Under the pieces are notes generated by a model. That model saw nothing but the letters and a program-made list of their open reading frames with translations. It had not been told where the DNA came from and did not search any database. A program made the translations under genes and the position numbers. Shown in pieces: positions 20,696-32,937 of a stretch of 64,000 nucleotides of DNA. Numbering within the stretch: position 1 is the first letter of the stretch; each line of letters opens with the position of its first letter. Origin of the DNA: Opeltia flavorubescens (lineage: Eukaryota > Ascomycota > Lecanoromycetes > Teloschistales > Teloschistaceae); contig KE546967.1 of the NCBI GenBank assembly GCA_000442125.1, positions 62,001 through 126,000 on the forward strand, given 5' to 3'.

Positions 20696-21690
20696 TCATC
20701 CAACAGTCTTAAAGACGACGGCACACATGAGTCCAAGGCCAGCGAAAATGGGCAACGCTCCTGTAGTAAGACTCTTCACCTGCTTCCACATCATCCCCTG
20801 TCTCATCTTCAAAAACTCTGGCGTGCTATTCACAGACGGAAACCCATGCTTCGGAATCGGCTTATCCAGAAACTCGCAAAGCGGAGCCCAACCCTGCTTT
20901 ACCTCATACTCTAGCAGATCGTTCGGCCGCGACGCCATGATACAGCGGATCTCTTCCCCGTGACTTTTGTAATAGCTTTTACCGTTCTTTCGGAAGTCTC
21001 CGTCGAAGATACGGTCCCACATCATGTTGGTCATTGTGTAGGTTCGGCGGACATCTGATACCAGGAAGCTCCAAAACCATTGGCCCCATGAATCCCGCGA
21101 TACTTGGATGGTTTGCATTACACTTCGATACCACGAATCGATATCGCGATTGGTCATGATGACCTTGGCATCAGGGTATGCAGCAATTAATTCTGGACCG
21201 AATGCCTGATATTGATTGGTGAGTACCTTTTGAACCATACGTTTGGTAAGCGATGGAACTTCTTACAGCGCATGGGACATCCGTTACAGCCATACAATTG
21301 CCCAATAGATCATCCCAGTCATCCTTTGTAAATTCGCCATCATCGTCGAATTTTGCTGCCAGAGCTTTCTTCCATAATTCACAATCGGCGATGTTCTCAG
21401 CGATAGCAGATTTCCTGACATAACGCAGTAAGCTTTTTTTCCTCTACTTCTGGGTAATGCCGCATACATATGGTACGTGTCTTGGTATCCTAGATCCTTT
21501 AAAGCGGCTCGAATGGACATGGTACCCGTCCTAAAAGTCTTTCTGTGAGATTGGACCAGAATTCTATTTTTCTGCACGGACAACTTAACCTGCAAAGTCC
21601 AAGTACCAGAACCTCCATTGGCACTTTACGCCCACCCTTACTCTGCGCCGCCGCAGACTCAGCCGGTGCCCCATTTGTCTTTGAATCCAT
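20696..21690 (-). CDS. Sulfotransferase-fold protein (fungal Sulfotransfer_4-like) with C-terminal membrane anchor
   Basis: Four exons. The first (21690-21590) ends inside the P-loop, and joining restores LGLCRTGTMSIRAALKDLGY, the PAPS phosphate-binding motif of this family, with Arg34. A second junction gives DTYHM then KSAIAENIADCELW, followed by KALAAKFDDDGEFTKDDWDDLL. The third restores VPCAAFGPELIAAYPDAKVIMTNRDIDSWY, the family-typical 3'-phosphate-binding stretch. The C-terminal exon carries YYKSHGEEIR, FLDKPIPKHGFPSVN and a hydrophobic end (LPIFAGLGLMCAVVF). Such proteins are often mislabelled as NAD-dependent epimerases. Whether it transfers sulfate is unknown. The hydrophobic tail suggests membrane attachment, probably ER. 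All three junctions keep frame. Confidence 0.85.
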
Positions 21691-22976
21691 CTTTGCAACA
21701 GATTAGATACAGAATCACAGATCTGTGTCTATCGAACAATGTCCCTCGAACAATGTCCCAGTCTCTGGTCCAACACAGGTCTGGGTGACACGAGGTTGTT
21801 TTATAAGAAAAACCCTCCAAACCGATGGCCGTGTGACGCCATGTGCATATCCTTCTCCGCAATGCGACGCGCCTTTGGAATGCCGGGATGCGAGGTATAT
21901 GCGTCAAGAAATAGTTCGCCGGAAATAAGCGTGTAACCTATCGCGTCAAAGGTCGGTCGATTCGGTGGTTCGATATACCGAGGCATTTTGACGAAGCAAA
22001 GAGACATACCATGCCCCACCAGATGCAGGAAAGCAAAAAAGTCAGCGGTCGCAAAAATGATCATATGCCAGTTGTGGACGTACGCTGACATCACAATGCA
22101 TAGTGAACGCAAGAGGTTGCCTGCAAGGGGGGGGNNNNNNNNNNNNNNNNNNNNNNNNNNNNNNNNNNNNNNNNNNNNNNNNNNNNNNNNNNNNNNNNNG
22201 GGGGGGGGAGCGGTCAATTACCTACAGTTCATGTATTTCCAAGATTCCCGATCGTATGTATTCCAATACGGGCATCCAGATGAGACACCCTACTGCACCG
22301 ATAAAATTTATACTAGCGTGCACGAGATGACAGCGTAGGACAATTTGCACAAGCATCCCAAAATCATAGACATATATCGTAGTCAATCCGAGGGTATTAC
22401 CTACCTCAATACCGCTTCACAAGCAAAGGTCAATAGATATTCGCTCTTCAAACATACAAGTCACTGGTCTAGATCAGACACTACAGCGGTAGGAAGGAAA
22501 GCGTCACATACCTCTCCAAGTCAAGCGCAAGACCAAGAAAAATCTAGGACAGAGAAAAAAAAGAATCTTGTAGATAGCTTTAATCCTCCCTTTCCACCCA
22601 GTTTATTCCTTGCACCAAAAGAGTGAGATCCCCAAAACTTCAAACATCAGAGAAACCCCAATGCGCACCATGTGAGCTAAATATTACGAGTCATTGTGAG
22701 AGGAGCAAACAGGTTTATAGCTCAAGAAGCATTTGATCTATCTACAGTATTCAAGTGCCCAGAATACATCTCTAGTTAAACACCAAGGTAAATATGTTCC
22801 ACCACAACGTACATCAGATACTTCGACAGCCTTCTACACACGTCTTCCACGTGGTTATTTTCGCACAGCTGCAAAAACCGATAGACCAACAACCACCACT
22901 CCTTCTCCCATCCACCCAGATATTCAACCCCAACCAAACCCCTCATACCTCACCACCCCCTTTCCACCCCCCGCAC
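21691..22976. other. Intergenic with assembly gap, nothing recognised
   Basis: No supportable gene. The stretch includes the run of N at 22135-22199. Flanking sequence contains only short frames and a C-rich downstream flank of the CFEM gene. Confidence 0.5.
22127..22208. other. Assembly gap inside a poly-G tract
   Basis: Eight G precede and nine G follow 65 N. The gap was probably caused by a G homopolymer or G-rich repeat that could not be assembled; the true length is unknown. Confidence 0.85.
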
Positions 22977-23785
22977 CTACCTCCCCTCCTTCGCCAACCT
23001 AGGAACCAACCCCTCCAACTCCCTCTCCCTAACCCCCACCCCACCCAACGTATCATTCAACGCCTTAATCTGCACTTCCCTACTCCCCACACCCCCCACA
23101 CCCGGTCGATTACAATTAACCTCCGCCAAAAACCCCGTGATCTGTAGATCTTGCGCCGAACAAGTGTTCTGTTCACATGGCGTCACTGCCTCAAAGAACT
23201 TCGCGCTCTGACAAACACATTTCGTGTTGTCGAAAGTCCCGCAGTCGCTTTCTAGAGCTTTGGAGACGCAGGAGCTTGCGCAGGGGGGGTAGGTTGTGTG
23301 GTCGGATGCGTTGTGGGACTTGCTGGCTTGGATTGCAGCACGCGTAGCTTCCGCGACAGCTTTATGCACCGCCGTGGGATCCAAGGTACCATTTTTGTAC
23401 AAGGGTTCGCAGATCTGGCGGGTGAAGTGTTGTTTCCTCGCGAAGTCTCGGGGAGAGCAGAGGAGGATTTCGCAAGACGTGACACCAGCTTGGAAGCGGG
23501 CGTCGCATTGGCATGTGAGGTTCTGGGGTGGGCATGGCTGCGGGAGGTATAGAGAATTAGCTTGGTGTGGTGAATTGGGTGAGAGAGAGCGTGTGGTTTG
23601 GGAGGGGGGGGAGGGGATGGACAAACGTAGAAGAGTTGAGTATCGATGATACATGGGATAGAACATGCTGAGAATGTTGAAGCAAGTGAGACGCCAACAC
23701 TTGAGCCAGGAGGTACACTGTCGGTTGAGACGACAAGGAGGGTTTGGAAGACGAGCAGAAGAAGACTAAGAATTGTGCATGCCAT
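22977..23785 (-). CDS. Secreted protein with two CFEM domains
   Basis: Two exons (23785-23627, 23537-22977) give 239 residues. The start is the ATG of MACTILSLLLLVFQTLLVVS, a signal peptide. CFEM 1 spans the junction: FSACSIPC, FYPCPPQNLTCQC, GVTSCEILLC, RQICEPL, eight cysteines in the CFEM spacing. CFEM 2 is canonical: YPPCASSC, DCGTFDNTKCVC, TPCEQNTCS, VNC. In CFEM 2 the Asp of TFDNTKC occupies the position that ligates haem iron in characterised CFEM haemophores; CFEM 1 has PQNLTC there, without Asp. There is no C-terminal hydrophobic GPI signal. The linker between the domains is Ala- and Lys-rich. Probable roles are haem or iron binding at the surface, or host interaction; which one cannot be told from sequence. 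Confidence 0.88.
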
Positions 23786-24891
23786 CGTGAGATGCAAGTG
23801 AGGATCAGTCTCAAGAGGTAAAAAATGGTAGATGTCACAGCCGTTAGTTTTATGTCTTGAGAGAGGCAGGCAGAATCTAACAAAAATATTTCAACAGAAA
23901 TGAAAAAAAGTTTGATAAGAAGTCTAGGAAAATTGTTCAGGATATAAGAAAACTTCTGATGATGTTCTTGACAGAAAGGCAAGCACACCCGATGAAACTG
24001 CCCGATATCAGAACAAAGAACGATCAAGATTGGAAGGCACGGCCATCGATCTTGAAACCGTAGTCCGAAGTCATGACGTACGTAATGATTGATCTTCCTA
24101 ATTATCTCTAGGACTTATGAGGCTCTGTGACTTGATGTCGAAGCTTCTTATCTCTCCAAAATTACTATCTATAATTCTCGGAAATGGCAGGAAAGCTATG
24201 GCGAGATTGCGGAAAGATGAAGAATTTCAGTCCATGATCCACACTGGGGCGTTGATATCCATCATCGTACTTCGCGATGGACTTTTGTGGCTCAGAGGTG
24301 TGTCCTTCCAGTAATAACTATTTATCATTGCTCATGTGTCGAGTTTTGTAACCCAAAAGTCCAGTTAGTCAGCTCAAAAGGACCACCAATGAGTCTGAGA
24401 CTAGTAAGCTGGGAGATTGAGTACGTTTTTTCTTCGTAAAGACTTTCTTCATTCAAGTATCTGTTTGCAAGGTTCTGCAACGCTCATGAAACGGATGAGA
24501 TGAATGACTGTTGAGAATTCAATACTATGGGATGCAGATATCCGCCTTGGCGTTAGGCCATTTTTCGTTTACAAACCTCTCCGCAAACAAAATACATCTG
24601 TCTTTGCTTATGTCTCAGCAAGATCGATGTACGATGATTCGGTGTAGGATAATGACTTGTTTGTGACAGAGACTCAGGACTCATGAACATCGATTATGAG
24701 CAAAGCACCCACGGCGTGATGTCTCTCTATGCATATAAAAATGCCTACCTACGCTTACAATTCTCAATCATCATACCAAGCACACTTTCAAAACGATTTC
24801 TCATCAAGATATTTCATGTCTTTATCGTGAGTTTTATCAAATTCTCCTCTCCTCATGCCGACCACTCATAACTGCATGTGCTGCCACAAGA
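23786..24891. other. Divergent intergenic region, nothing recognised
   Basis: Lies between the CFEM gene and the APH-like kinase gene. Short frames only. It contains both promoters. Confidence 0.5.
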
Positions 24892-26086
24892 ATGGATTCT
24901 GCCACCATCACCAAGAGCGATGCTCCATCCACCGAAAAGTCTTCTACTATCAGCTCGACACCACTGGCTTCCCCAAAAGATGCAAATTGTGCGATCGAGA
25001 AGGTAGGTGAACTTGTCAAAATGATCGAAAGAGGAACGTATGGCGATGATGTGGAATTATTCGCGAGTGGAGGCTACAACGATATCTGGCTCATTCAGCA
25101 ACCCATTGAAGATGCTGATCGATTCGTGCTACGGAAACCAAAGGAGAACATGTTACTGCCGGATCAGGTTCGAAATGAGGTCGCTTGCTTGAAGTATGTC
25201 AGGGAGAAATTACCGCATATTCCTGTGCCGAAGGTGTACGATTATCATTTCCATGGAACTTCCGCGGAAGGTATCTATATCGCCGAGGAATACATACAGG
25301 GTCAACGAATGAGTGACACATGGAGTACTTACGACGAACCCACCAAAACAAACCTTGCGTATCCAATCGCCAAGATCATCGTAGATCTTGGGGAAATATC
25401 CTTTGACGGAATTGGTGGATTGATGGTGGACGGAACACTCGGCCCAACTGTAGAAGGCATGAAATTATTCAAAGGCAGGGTTCGTGCTCCTGTCAGCCTC
25501 TTTTGCTAAATTTCCCATCCGAGTCATCTGACGAAAAACCACTATTCAGGATCGATTCCACTCCCCACAATTCTACAACATCGGTCCCTACACATCAACA
25601 AAACAATACGTCCTCGCCTGCCACGACAAGGAAATCTACTACTACACCCACGCTCCCTCTTCAGACATAGATTGGGATCTCTTCCAAACCACCTCGCGCG
25701 AAGACTGGATCCAGCAACTCATCACGGAACGCCAAGCAATCTCGCAAGACCCCTCCACCTTCCTTCCCGAAGAGCCCTTCGTCTTCGTCCACGGCGACTT
25801 GCACGGCCGCAACATCATGGTCAAAGACGGAATCATCAGTGGAATACTAGACTGGGAATTTGCAGGCGCGTATCCACTTAGTGAATTCCTTGGAGGCATG
25901 GGTGTTGATGTCCTTGACGCTGTGGACGAGGAGAGTGAGGAGGAGAATTCCAAGTGGAGTGACAAGATTGTAGATATGGCGGGGGATATAGCAAGGGAGA
26001 GGGGATGGGAGGAATGGAGGGTGGAGTTGCTGGTTGGGAATGGAAACCCGAAGTTGCAGAATGCGAGGGCTGAGATGTTTCCTTAA
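24892..26086 (+). CDS. APH-like phosphotransferase (aminoglycoside/choline kinase fold)
   Basis: Two exons (24892-25479, 25550-26086), phase 0, 374 residues. The N-lobe shows FASGGYNDIWLI (nucleotide loop) and RFVLRKPKE (ATP lysine), then NEVACLKYVREKL and PVPKVYDY, a highly typical APH stretch. The C-lobe has the Brenner-type catalytic loop FVHGDLHGRNIMV (His277, Asp279) followed by ILDWEFAGAYP, in which Asp binds metal. All catalytic residues are present. Fungal genomes hold dozens of these kinases; substrates are mostly unknown and resistance is not implied. The gene is downstream of a 1.1 kb divergent promoter region shared with the CFEM gene and convergent with the patatin gene. Confidence 0.9.
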
Positions 26087-26759
26087 GAATCGGATCACAG
26101 TAATAGCTTGAAAAAAAGGGGGGCCGGAGGATACTGGATTTTCCAGGCATGTTCGTTTTTAATTTAGATTTTCCGAGCGTGCGATGATAATTGAAATGCA
26201 ATTCAAAATCCAAATCCGAATTTTCTCTCCCCTAAAAGATCCACTCATCAAGAAGGTGACATTCTCCAACGTGCAAGCATTAATATCCCGTCACGCACAT
26301 CATGATCATACCCTGCACTCTTACCATCACAAAAAAAGAAAAACATGGGCAAGAAATTTTTCCCCTACAGCAGTCTCACCAGAATCATTCCGATGACAAC
26401 TAATTAGCAATCCGATCTTCCCCCCCCCCTAGCCCCATCATCACTCCATTATTCCCCCAACATTTACAACTCCCCAAAAGGTTTTTCATCCAATCTTCAT
26501 GGCCTGGAAAAATCCCAGCCTTTCTATCCCAGATCTTCGATCATACGAAAATGAGATCAACCATCATCGTCGTGATGACTCAATTTTCAACGAGCCAATC
26601 CCCTTATATTTAACACTGACCCCCGAATCAGTTATATACACGCCATGGCAGCGAGACAAGCGCGGTATATATTCCGTATCCCAAACCTAATCGACCAACT
26701 TTTCCCAAGGAAATCTTATTACCCAGCACCAAACACCCCCTTCTCCCCTCCCCCGCCCG
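26087..26759. other. Convergent intergenic region, nothing recognised
   Basis: 3' flanks of the APH-like and patatin genes. AT-rich with C-homopolymers (about 26421-26430); no gene supported. Confidence 0.5.
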
Positions 26760-29700
26760 CTACCGATAATACCACCACTCCCCCCTCCTTTCCCCACCGC
26801 CCACAATCGGTACATCCATCTCCCTCCTCTCGCCCTCTCCACCGGGCATCTCATGCCGTTCCTGCTCGAAACTCCCCTGAAGCTCCACCACCTCCGGCGG
26901 TTGCGGTTGCTGTTGCCGCTGAATCCAATCCTTCACATCATCTGCAGATTCCGGAAACTCATTACCGTCGAATCCCCCCACAGCCCGCCCATCCAACCCC
27001 CCCACAGCCCGCTCCTCAAGCCCCCTCGTAGCCCGCCCCTCAACACCCATACCACCCGCCCCACCCGGCCCAGCCGCAGCCTCAGGCGCAGAATTAGGCC
27101 TCGGTCTAAAATTATGAGTTTCCACGCTGGGAGAGACCGGATTTGGCGAGCCAGGCCACCTCAACTTCCCACTTCCACGTGAAGAGTTGGAGATAGACCG
27201 CTGCGGCGGGCTCGGTGACTGAAGGTGGAGTTTAGATTGCGCGTGGCGGATAGCCTCTCTCGTCGTTTTCTGTCTCGTAGCTATTTTTCCCATCCATTAG
27301 CGAAAACCCTTCGATATATTTTTCTACACTGTGTCCATGCAATTTTTACTAACCTTTAATCTCATCCTCATACATCAACTGCCTCGGAAACCCACTAATC
27401 GGCAATCCAACCAATGGCTCTGTATCTCTTAGGATGACAGCGATAGTCGTTCTAGCCTGCGGGCCCGAAATATGCACCACAGGTTCCTCGACGCAGAATT
27501 TGCTGAAATCGATCATCTCATCGATAGTTTTGCGGGTGATGACGACGCTGTCCATATGGTCTGGGTTGAAATCTTCTTCCACGACGGTGAAGCGGGGGGA
27601 GAAGTTTTGGTTTTGGAAGGATCGCAGGCAAGCTCCTAACCTACGGAGGTTTTCGGTGCCGTCTTCGAAGCGGCATTGGATTCGGCCTTGATGACAGTTC
27701 TTGTCAGTCCAGTAGGTTGGCAGTGATAGATATTGCATACCCATGACTTGATGTTCCAGAGTCTGCCCGCTTGCCTTTTCGTAATAAAAGCAGCTTGCCA
27801 CCAGCCGATCTGCTATCGCTCGGATGGAGGGATTCATGTTACCAAGACTTTTCTTCGCATCCGATTCCAAATTCCATATGTTATTCTTGTCGTCCAATGC
27901 CGGCACCCCATACCTCAGATCCGGATTGATACGAATATATCGTTGCGCCGCGACCTCCGCAGGTACTGTCTCGATGAATTTCTGCCACGTTTTCTCCGCG
28001 TCGAGTACATCATGCATCTTAGCGAACAGGATCTGTAGCGCTCTCGGAACCCACCGGAGCCATCTGGCTTCCTGTTCCTGTTTTTTCTGCTTTGCTTTCT
28101 CGGCCTCCAGATGATTTGAGCTTTTTCCAGTGCCAATTGAGAGAAGTAGATCTGGGTATAGATTATCCACGTCTGGCCAGATGTATTTCCTTTCTGCGTT
28201 CGCGACGTTGACCGGATTATTATGATGAACAGNACCATCAGCAAACTCTCTGCTGGATTGAGGTGGCCGAAATGTTTTGAAGTATGGAGGTGCTGCTGAT
28301 GTTGCGCGGGCTCTAAATGACGAATGATTAGCGACGACGAACTTGAAAGAAGAGACCCCTGTAGTTCCGGAGCTCTTGACGATTCTACACAATAGTGAAA
28401 TAATCGTGTTCTTTTGTGGTGATGTTTATAACCATAAATATCTCAGGCGAGAACATCGCGAGGGAATATTGGTCATTGAAAGAGTCTGATTAAGATCACA
28501 ATACTCAAGAAAAAACGTTTCAGACGTCTTAGGAAGCAGGAGTAAACGCAATAAGGTGGGAGGATTTTACGTACGCTTGCCAGACCTTTAGTTCCGATTC
28601 TTTCTTTTCAGGCCTCTCCAATGCGTATTCCGCTACACGCGGTTAGCCATCGCATACATGAGGTAGGGGCAGCGGACTTACGGTTCTCCATCTTCTGCCG
28701 ATTGTAGTTCGGTAATATTCGAGGCTCCGATCCTACCCCTGTTGTAGTCGTGACCGCAACATGTCTAGCATAGTGTTTCGAATTCACATAACCACCAAAC
28801 AGATCATCGTCCTCTCCAAATTCGGTTTTCAATGTTGCCTCAAATGGGCGACTCTTGTAAGCAGACCTGTGGTTGACCATTGCCCATTTGCCCAGGAGCG
28901 GATAATTGTGAAGCTCACGCTCGGTGAACGCTTGCCCACATAAGGCTTTGAATTTCGATATGCATTCCTCGACAGACCAATTCTGGACGCCGATGCCTAA
29001 CGCAATGATGCCGCCGGTACTATTTGAGAATTAATAAGTAATTCTTTTCTCGCTCGGCAATTGATCTTCAAACTCACCTAGTGCCCACTATTAGATCAAA
29101 GAAATCCTGCACCCGAAAGTTGTGACCAAGCTCATATTCGATTTCACGTAGAACCGCCAATTCAACGATACCACGGATACCGCCACTATAGGTATTAACG
29201 AGACGCTGATTGGGACACGGCAACAGCTTACCCATCCAAAGACAAAATTCGTACACCTGCTTGGTCTGGCTTAAGAACTATTTCAACCTTTCGCCTCCAC
29301 TGAACATGGCAGCGAAATGGACATCTCTTCAAGGTGATGAGTCTTTCCGATCCATTGGAGTTGAATGTACGAACGCACTTGGTACAGATGACGTGTCCGC
29401 AAGGAAGAGCGTGCTCTGGCATGTCCCCAAGACAAGATAAACATGCGACATTAGAGAAAAACCTCTGAGCGCCACCCATACCAGAGTAGAATGACTCCAT
29501 CCTTGCGAGGTGGACCTCCGCGGCTTCCCTAGCCTCGCCATTCTGCGAGTGCGAAACATCGGCCAGATTTCTTCGAATCATACTGTTATGAATTTCTTGC
29601 AGCATTTTTTCGAGGTGATTATGCCATTTCAAGCGGTATGTGTCGGCGCTGAAGCTTGACTTATATTCGCCAGGCCCGATTGGCCTTCCATTTTCGTCCT

Positions 29701-31544
29701 GATGACCTCTCGCGTGACCGTCTCTCGTATTGATACATCTTTTCCCTTTTCCGTTCCTGTAGCTGCACGGCCACCAGCCGTTACAGAAAGTATACAACGC
29801 GCCGTCTAGGAAAGGTTTGTAGTGCTCGAAAAGCTCCAATGGGGTACCTGGCATATATCAGTCCAGTCAATAGATAATACCGAAAAACGTACCCCTTTTG
29901 CGGTAGCGTACAAAGTCAAGCATGATACACGACGCAAGCATGTGGCTAAGGTATTCGAAAATCGCTTCAGGTTGCGCTTCCGGTGCACAATACTTCACCC
30001 CAAGCGCAAGGCGTAGTATGTTCCCTTCCAATCCTGGTGCTATTGGATTGAGGCCCCATGAGAAGCCTAGAAAATCAAAAGGCCTGTCCAAATCACTGGT
30101 GAAATGATCGAGGCCACTCTTCAAGCATTCCCCGAGCTCTTCCGCATTGAGATCTCGACGAGCTTGAAGCTTACCTTCATGCGAACCCTGACAATTCGAT
30201 GCAATGAGGTTGTGTAATTTCTTGATTTGCCTGTCCATTAACATCCAACGACCCCTTTGTGGTATGCGAACAACATTGACGGAACAGTAGAAACAGGCAA
30301 GAAGATCTTTGGCGGTCCGAATATCTCTCCCTTGCGATTGCCAAAATCGAACATGTCGATAAATGGAAGCATTCACTACCAGGGACTGATCGGCATCTGA
30401 CAGTAGTTTTTGAGTGGTCGCGTCAACGTCAAAGTCCTTCTCTTCAAGCTGATCATCGCTTTTGTTCAGAACCACAATAACATGTGGCAACACGCTCTGA
30501 TTGGTCGAACTTTGAACAGATGTGGCCGCCCAATCTAGTAATCGCACAAATGCATGTGACTCAAAGGTACTGTAGGGGAGATAAGTATGGTTTTACAAAG
30601 TGGAGATCAGGCATACCGTTCATTAGCAAGTACAAATACTACAACATTCGAGTAGGTGTAAAGAAGTCGAGGATACAGCTCCCGAACAGTATATTCTCGT
30701 TTGCGTTTTTCCTCGGTGGTAGCCCACTTGAGCTTACGTCGGGCACCTCTTTGGGCCTTTTCTCGCATCTTTCTAGTGATATTGTCATCTAGACGCAGCT
30801 CATTCCTCTTCTTAAGCACTTGTTCTTCGATCCATCCGTGGGCCACCGGCATCTTTTCGCCGCCTTCAAGGCCTTCGCAATCAGCATATATTCGAGGGAA
30901 TCTGGTGAGTTCTGACTCTGGTTCGATGTACAGGTGAATATCAGCCGACGTGGGTGTACTGATTCCACTCCCGCCAACAACAGGGGTAGGGAATTCGTCC
31001 TTTGATGTTTTACTCGCAAGACCTTGTGATTCTATAAGCATCTTGATAACAGTACTTTTTCCGTCACCTGGTTGCATCAGAATTTACTCTGGAAATCGGT
31101 CATCTCGTCCTATAGCCTACCCGTTTGACCAATGAACGACACGAATTGTGGCCAGCGTTCTTTCCATTGAGATGAAAAGCTAGCTTGCATAAGCTTTTTA
31201 TATCTGTCATATTCTTGAAGTTCGGGGTCTTGTCGAAATCCTTTTGTCCATTTCAACCATGTCGTCACTGAATCATCCAAGTGGAGCCTTCTCTGCGCAT
31301 CTTGATCCGTGGCAGGGGTCAGAATACCCTGCAATCGTTCAGTAATCTGTCGATCCGACTTCTCATGTCGTGGTTCGGCCGTGCTGTCCGGGTCGTGGGC
31401 TATTTGTGTGAACCAGCATTTATCACAGAAGTTGGCGCCACAATTTGAGCAGAAAGAGTACCCGCCGACTTCTTGCTTGCAAATCCTGCAGTGTAGCTTG
31501 GTTGGCGACTTGTCTGAAGCCTGTTTTTCGGAAACGGTCCTCAT
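26760..31544 (-). CDS. Multidomain zinc finger - GTPase - RING - patatin phospholipase-like protein
   Basis: About nine exons joining in frame to roughly 1,390 residues. (1) An N-terminal zinc-binding module, CRICKQEV...CSNCGANFCDKCW. (2) A GTPase-like domain: the exon 1-2 junction restores GQTGDGKST (Walker A/G1), with YADCEGL as G3 and VVLNKSDD as G4. That is a set like dynamin/GBP-type GTPases. (3) A RING-like finger, CLSCLGD...PCGHVICTKC...CPFRC. (4) A patatin domain rebuilt across junctions: SLDGGGIRG (oxyanion hole), VGTSTGGI (nucleophile Ser, GxSxG), KVWQAARATSAAPPYF, and FADGxVHHNNPV with the catalytic Asp; the x is an ambiguous base at 28233. (5) A low-complexity Pro/Gly/Arg tail. 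Patatins cleave lipid acyl chains. Coupling to a GTPase and zinc fingers resembles fungal immune or allorecognition proteins. All key residues are intact. Start at the first ATG (31544). Role inferred. Confidence 0.85.
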
Positions 31545-32937
31545 CGCGGCCGATTTCCACAAAGAGCTACAAGATCGGCGACCAATGGTACAGCGACACC
31601 GACCAACGCTCCTCTGGGCGCGAAGTCTTGATGTGAAAAGACCCTCGCAATACCGTCAATATAAAAATGGGCTATCTGTCGATTACAGACGAAATGTAAT
31701 ATTGAGAACGAGTAGAAAGTAGAGATCGACAAAAATTGGGCCGTAGAAAGAACTCAAAAAAGTCGTTGTCAGCCGCAGAGAAAGAGAGACATATAAGTAA
31801 AGAGGAGATATTTCACAGTTCGCGAATTCAATTCAAATCATTTTATGCAATGTGAAGTCTTGAGTCCTACGCGCTAAGAGAAACATTTTCGTCCACACCC
31901 CTCTCTACATCGAACCAGGCCAGGGTAGTCAATCCTGCCACGTTTGGTTTGTCGAGGGTGTCATGGCGCCTCAGCCGTGTCGTAAAATGGCCCTCCATTG
32001 GACGGTTCTAGCCCCCAATGCAGCTCCTGCGTTATAGCTTATGTCGATCACTCCAAGCCTCAAAGTGCTGGCGACTATGCACCACAGCCCAGCAACTTTC
32101 AGATATTTTGGGACGTCTAGACATACTCAGAGATCTCAGTGTGTGGTCGATGTTTTCTTCGGCACTTGACATATTCTCATCCTCCTGAAACTCTCGTACC
32201 TGAATAAAGTAGCCAAGATGTTCGTCGCAGCCCCTGGTGGCCCCCACAACACCCTCGTGGATAGGTGCTGCGGGTCGGTCATACTTGCCTAGGAATAGCA
32301 TAGTCGTGTGTTATATGCACCTAGAGCTCTGAGGTAGCATCCCTGACAAAATGCCGGCGCATCGCTTGAGGCTCTTATGTGCTGAAATCCATTGGTGATT
32401 CGTCTGGTCAAGATCCTTCAGCCTCGTGCCTCTCGCTACGACACTTTGACCAGATTCAACGCTCGTATGACAGTAGACTCAAGGCCTCAAACATGCGGTA
32501 CTGACAATGGACACGTTCACGACAATGAAAACATAATCCTCGAGGTTCTCTATGAGATTGTGCTGGTTTACGATGAGAGCAGATTCTTAGCGGCGGGGTT
32601 AGTCAGCAGATTGATCCTGACGTGCCAAGTATTTTGATATGTTCACTCAGCTATAGTCGTATTGAGTTAGTCCCAGTCTCCTGCCTTCAGAAAAGAGTCG
32701 ACAGATCTCACAGCTGCTACAAATATGTGCCATCAGAATAGCTCAGTCGCCTTTGAGACTCTACTAGGAAAGGCTTCTTGACTAGTGATATCAGAAACAT
32801 AATTGAAGATTTCCCTACACGACAACCATCCCCCAATCCCGTGAGATATCAACTGTGCAAATCAAAATAGGGACTTCACACAGATAATCAACACAGGGGA
32901 GTTTTCAATCTATTTTAGCCATCGAATAGGATATTCC
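31545..32937. other. Intergenic, one weak small open frame
   Basis: Upstream of the patatin gene and downstream of an unknown membrane-protein gene. Only the frame at 32032-32301 is listed separately. Confidence 0.45.
32032..32301 (-). CDS. Possible small hypothetical protein, 89 residues
   Basis: An ATG-initiated frame (MLFLGKYDRPAAPIHEGV) with mixed composition and an acidic middle (REFQEDENMSSAEENID). No signal peptide, membrane segment or known motif. It could be an exon remnant or a chance frame. The ordinary composition and ATG start are the only support. Confidence 0.25.
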   Translation of the reverse strand: MLFLGKYDRPAAPIHEGVVGATRGCDEHLGYFIQVREFQEDENMSSAEENIDHTLRSLSMSRRPKISESCWAVVHSRQHFEAWSDRHKL

